Source: Verrucomicrobiota bacterium (GTDB taxonomy: Bacteria; Verrucomicrobiota; Verrucomicrobiia; Limisphaerales; J093). From it: DNA of 64,000 nucleotides. The position numbers and the translations under genes were made by a program. Of this stretch, positions 60,798 to 64,000 are shown piece after piece. A model generated the notes under the pieces. That model searched no databases, had not been told where the DNA came from, and saw nothing but the letters and a program-made list of their open reading frames with translations. Within the stretch, counting starts at the first letter, position 1, and the number at the start of each line of letters is the position of its first letter. The stretch covers positions 62,001-126,000 of the forward strand of contig JAKLFY010000006.1 in the NCBI GenBank assembly GCA_022710935.1, in the 5' to 3' direction.

Positions 60798-61448
60798 ATG
60801 ACCAACGGTTCGCGCGCCTTCACCCTGATCGAACTGCTCGTCGTGATCGCCATTGTCGCGATCCTCGCCGGCCTGTTGCTGCCCGCGCTGGCCCAGGCCA
60901 AACAGCGCGCCAAACTCGCCGCCTGCACCTCGAACCTGCGCCAACTCGGCCTCGCCATCACCATGTACGCGGACGATGCCGGCCAGAATTTCCCGGAAGC
61001 CGACTTCAGCGATAATGCCCTCGGCCTCCCCCCCGCCACCCACTCGAACTCCCTGCAAACAGCCTTGTCGCCATTCGCACCGGCCATCGGCGCCTTCCTC
61101 TGCCCCACAATGCGCTCCCAGCCCAATCGCGCCGCCGATTACCCAACCGACTACAATTACCTCTGCGTTCACGGCTGGAGCCTCGTCCCCTTCTTCACCG
61201 GCTTCGACAACGATCTCTCGGGCGTCTGCGGCCACCCCGTCAGTTCAATCCGCCGCTCCTCCGAAAAACCGATGATCGTCTGCGACGGCCTCGGCGAACA
61301 TGTCGGCGTCCCGGGTGACCGGGTGTTCACCGGCGGTGGCGGCGGCGCCCGCGGAGCCCAGAACACGCTCTGCGTGGACGGTCACGTCGCGCTCCGCCGC
61401 GGAACATTCGAGGAGTTCCTCGCCGCGTACCAACTGCCCAACCAGTAG
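60798..61448 (+). CDS. Pseudopilin-like protein with H-x9-DG-type tail
   Basis: A 216-residue protein from the ATG at 60798. The leader is only seven residues (MTNGSRA), then [22 protein letters not shown] and [31 protein letters not shown], the common verrucomicrobial/planctomycete prepilin-type start. The end has [20 protein letters not shown], close to the H-x9-DG tail of this family. Many copies are usual in these genomes; the role is unclear. Confidence 0.88.
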   Translation: MTNGSRAFTLIELLVVIAIVAILAGLLLPALAQAKQRAKLAACTSNLRQLGLAITMYADDAGQNFPEADFSDNALGLPPATHSNSLQTALSPFAPAIGAFLCPTMRSQPNRAADYPTDYNYLCVHGWSLVPFFTGFDNDLSGVCGHPVSSIRRSSEKPMIVCDGLGEHVGVPGDRVFTGGGGGARGAQNTLCVDGHVALRRGTFEEFLAAYQLPNQ

Positions 61449-61554
61449 CCTCCTTAACGGTGTGCAGGACCGGCCTGGTGCATGTTCATCGACTGGGTGG
61501 AGTGACATGGCCTCCGGCTGGTGAATCACGCCAACCTCGTGTACTGTCTCCTCC

Positions 61555-61899
61555 GTGAATCCATTGTTGCCCTTGGGACGCCGCCTGGCCGGGCCGATCC
61601 TCTTCCTGCTGACGCTCGCAGGCGCCGTGGCCGCCGCCGAGTTCTGGATGCGGCGCCAGTTGCCCCGTCGACCGCCTGCCAGCGATAAATCCCGCCAGCG
61701 CCAAACCATCAGCAAACGCACAACCGCATCGAGAACCGTTCAATCCGCAACCCGAAGGCGGTCGGCTCGCACCGGGCCGCGCTCGCGTGACACTGGCGAA
61801 GAGGCGCGTTCTGGCGCCGCCGAGCTGCCCCGCCTCCGCCCCAAGAGGCTGGCCAGCCGCGGAGGTCCTGAGAAGCGCAGAGGGCAAAGTGCCTCATGA
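61555..61899 (+). CDS. Doubtful small membrane protein (114 aa)
   Basis: A GTG start at 61555 gives one membrane helix (GPILFLLTLAGAVAAAEFW) followed by a long Arg/Ser/Pro-rich tail with no folded look. The first 30 residues are believable, the rest could be non-coding. Other frames here are no better. I list it because the 600 nt between 61449 and 62039 otherwise have no gene. Confidence 0.3.
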   Translation: MNPLLPLGRRLAGPILFLLTLAGAVAAAEFWMRRQLPRRPPASDKSRQRQTISKRTTASRTVQSATRRRSARTGPRSRDTGEEARSGAAELPRLRPKRLASRGGPEKRRGQSAS

Positions 61900-62039
61900 A
61901 TTCGGGGCGGATCTTGGAGTAGCAGTGGGAACTCCAGGCAGTGTTTTCCTGAATTCCGGGACCGACCCCGCTCACGGGTGACTCGTCGAGCGGCGCTGGC
62001 GCGAATTCTGCTCCTCGACTGGCAACTGGATTCGCGTCC

Positions 62040-64000
62040 ATGAAAGCCCGGATTGTCCTGTCTTCGCTTGTATTCATCGCAATGGGAGGGATCGCGGCCG
62101 ATTTGCCGGTTGTTCGGAGCGAAATCCTCTTCGACGGACTCGACCGGATCCAGATCCGTTGGGCAGCCGAGCCGGGCGACGTGTACTTTCTGCAATCGAC
62201 CACCAACCTGGCCGAGCCGTGGCAGGAGTTAGAAACCGATCCGCCAGTCCTCACGGCCACGACCAACCTGCTTGCCTATGAGTTGATGGTGGCCAATCAG
62301 ACTCAGTTCCTGCGGGTCGGCTGGCGCGACATCCACGCGCCGCGCCTGATCCCCATCTCCCCCCGGTTGGGAGGAATCGCCGTGCCCCGAGATTCGGCGC
62401 TCGAAACCCGCTTGTGCGATCCAAGCGGGGTGGATGGCAGTTCGATCCAGTTCAGTCTCGCCAATCAGGCGCCAATCGGGCTTGACGACCCCCGACTGGC
62501 GTACACAAACGGGGTGTTGACCTATCGCCCTCTGCCTGGCGAGACACTCGGCGACTATGGCCGGGAACTCAGCGCCACAGTCGTGGTCTCCGACCAGGCG
62601 GGCAATCGCTCGACCAACCTTTGGCCCTTCCAACTCGAACTGCAAACGATCCTGAGCACGAACATTCTGGTGGTCGGCGGTCCGACCGTCCGAGGTCCGG
62701 GTTTGGCCGGTCCGGGTGGGCTGACGCTTGTATCCCGCAACGGGCTCGTGTTGGTCTACCGGTATGAGGGGGCGAGTGCGGGACTGCGCCAAGGCATGCA
62801 TCTGGTTGATTCGACACCCGGCCAAGAGTACGCCCTCACGGTGATGCTGTTCAGTGAAGATCCACTGACCCGGACCGTGTCGGTATGGACTCAGCGGGCA
62901 GCGCTGGCTGATTTGATTGAAGAGGGGAGCGTCTCGACGCGCTCGGCCATTCCCAATCCGCCGGGGGTCGTGCAGCCTCCCATTGGGTGGGAGACGGGAA
63001 TGGATCTGTACTTCGACCACACGGTCCCCTTGGCAACGACGCTCTGTGAATCGAGCGAAGGCGGGAGTTCCATCCGAGCGGAGTTGACGGACGCCAGCGA
63101 GTTGCGACTGCATGCCAGGGCCGGCTTCGCGGCCAACTTCCGCAACTTCAGGCTCACGGAATTCGAGGCCTACGCCGGGGGGAGCGCGACGCTGAACCTC
63201 GAACTGGATGCCGAGGGCAACTGCAGGAAAGAGTGCGAAGGACACATTGATCTGATCGCGCCGATCTACGAACATTTTGTGATTCCTGTGGCGGGCATCC
63301 CTGTCGAGGTGACGACGTTACTCGAGCTCGAGGTGCCCTACGCGCTGGACTTTCAGGCCCAAGGCCATTTCCGCAACGCGATCCGGGTAACGCAGGAGAT
63401 CGACATGGGCCGCAAATGGGACGGTGAGTGGCACGATACGTCTCGATACCCGCCGCCTGGCTTGGACTGGTCAAAGGTCGATTGGCAGGTGTCAGGAACA
63501 ATCGCTGCCCGCGTCGATGTGAAGCCGCGGATGAAGGTCCTGATTTATGGCCTGATGGGGCCCTATGCGGGTCTGAATCCGTACGCCGAATTCGAGGGCT
63601 GGGCCGAGGGCACTCCCGAGCAGTTCGAGTGGGGATTGTATGGCGGGCTGGACGCGCACCTGGGATGCGGCCTCACGGTATTCGACCGTTTGTTCCCGAA
63701 ACTCTCGTTCGAGCAGGCTTATGAAATCCTGCCGCGAACCCGGATCGCGAGTGGCGGGAATGTCGCCAGACTGCCCCGCATCGTGATGAACCCGCACGAC
63801 CGGACGGTGTCGGTTGGGGAGCCAGCGGGCTTCGCGGTGTTCACGGCCGATGGGACACCGCCAGTCTGGTTTCAATGGCAGTGGAACGGCGTCGACCTCG
63901 TCGATGACGGACGGATCAGCGGGGCGCGGAATTCCGTGCTGCGGATCGCCAATGCGCATTTGAGCGATGCCGGAGAGTACCGGGTACTGGCGCGCAACGC
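62040..64000 (+). CDS. Exported protein with Ig-like domain, runs off the window
   Basis: The frame from the ATG at 62040 is open to the window end without a stop, about 653 residues. MKARIVLSSLVFIAMGGIAAD is a signal peptide. Next is a beta module of the verrucomicrobial type (IQIRWAAEPGDVYFLQSTTNL), a Big-like/cadherin-like stretch (RLIPISPRLGGIAVPRDSAL), a long beta-rich part with Cys pairs, and from residue about 580 an Ig-like domain (MNPHDRTVSVGEPAGFAVF, WFQWQWNGVDL, HLSDAGEYRVLARN). Such Ig repeats are common in giant surface proteins of this phylum. The C-terminus and any anchor are not in view. The 140 nt ahead of the start show no clear promoter. Confidence 0.85.
   Translation, partial: MKARIVLSSLVFIAMGGIAADLPVVRSEILFDGLDRIQIRWAAEPGDVYFLQSTTNLAEPWQELETDPPVLTATTNLLAYELMVANQTQFLRVGWRDIHAPRLIPISPRLGGIAVPRDSALETRLCDPSGVDGSSIQFSLANQAPIGLDDPRLAYTNGVLTYRPLPGETLGDYGRELSATVVVSDQAGNRSTNLWPFQLELQTILSTNILVVGGPTVRGPGLAGPGGLTLVSRNGLVLVYRYEGASAGLRQGMHLVDSTPGQEYALTVMLFSEDPLTRTVSVWTQRAALADLIEEGSVSTRSAIPNPPGVVQPPIGWETGMDLYFDHTVPLATTLCESSEGGSSIRAELTDASELRLHARAGFAANFRNFRLTEFEAYAGGSATLNLELDAEGNCRKECEGHIDLIAPIYEHFVIPVAGIPVEVTTLLELEVPYALDFQAQGHFRNAIRVTQEIDMGRKWDGEWHDTSRYPPPGLDWSKVDWQVSGTIAARVDVKPRMKVLIYGLMGPYAGLNPYAEFEGWAEGTPEQFEWGLYGGLDAHLGCGLTVFDRLFPKLSFEQAYEILPRTRIASGGNVARLPRIVMNPHDRTVSVGEPAGFAVFTADGTPPVWFQWQWNGVDLVDDGRISGARNSVLRIANAHLSDAGEYRVLARN

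Noticed and set aside
1-64000. tRNA and rRNA genes
   Set aside because: I looked for the T-loop GGTTCGAATCC-type pattern and conserved rRNA stretches and found none.

Overview
The window looks like the chromosome of a GC-rich member of the Verrucomicrobiota (Limisphaerales/Pedosphaera-like), probably from soil or sediment. The evidence is the set of prepilin-type proteins with an FTLIELL motif laid out like the 'Verru_Chthon cassette', very large exported proteins with LamG, PPC-like and P-domain repeats, many Thr/Asn-rich secreted proteins, a small lipoprotein of a type I associate with this phylum, and ordinary housekeeping genes (rpmB, rny, rarA, pdxJ, acpS, accA, ribBA/ribH). I saw no rRNA, tRNA or CRISPR array.

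Layout. 1-3.1 kb: the end of a TolC/CzcC-like efflux gene, a His-rich DmeF-type cation diffusion facilitator, a scarred stretch with a PadR/ABC-ATPase chimera, and a GT9 glycosyltransferase. 3.1-12.5 kb: rpmB, a coiled-coil membrane protein with a small lipoprotein, the rarA-fau-rny operon, an unknown lipoprotein, then pdxJ-acpS and dUTPase-hpt. 12.5-25.4 kb: a minus-strand block of larC, larB, a manA-TPR fusion, accA and a glycosidase-GT2 fusion, then a VapBC-type toxin-antitoxin pair and a secreted GH99/WbsX-like protein. A REPIN-like inverted repeat pair fills the next gap. 25.6-34.2 kb: rdgB, an FAD-linked oxidase with a DUF2007 protein, an MFS transporter, ribBA-ribH, a DUF885 protein and an ankyrin lipoprotein.

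34.34-42.52 kb is the most unusual part. It is an 8.2-kb insertion with related TGT...ACA ends (20 of the outer 28 bases match) and a flanking 4-bp duplication GCGA. Inside are a MuA/TnsB-like transposase, a MuB/TniB-like AAA+ ATPase, an HTH protein, divergent CI-like and Cro-like regulators around a 6-4-6 palindrome, and two phage head genes: a major capsid protein and a Mu F/SPP1 gp7-like minor head protein. The minor head gene lies between the transposase and ATPase genes with 4-nt overlaps on both sides. I see no portal, terminase, protease, tail or lysis gene. The locus therefore reads as a self-contained transposon that carries capsid genes, a possible satellite or a minimal Mu relative, rather than a random prophage remnant. 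It sits immediately upstream of the promoter of a BrnTA-type toxin-antitoxin pair.

43.2-61.5 kb: a plus-strand run of five pseudopilin-like genes and a 1269-aa pilus-assembly-like protein, then a 2822-aa subtilisin-like exported protein, a zinc-ribbon protein and another pseudopilin. The last gene, from 62.0 kb, is an exported protein with an Ig-like domain that runs off the window. The pseudopilin genes could form a type II secretion-like surface fibre, and the giant protease could be its client, but no secretion ATPase, secretin or prepilin peptidase is in view.
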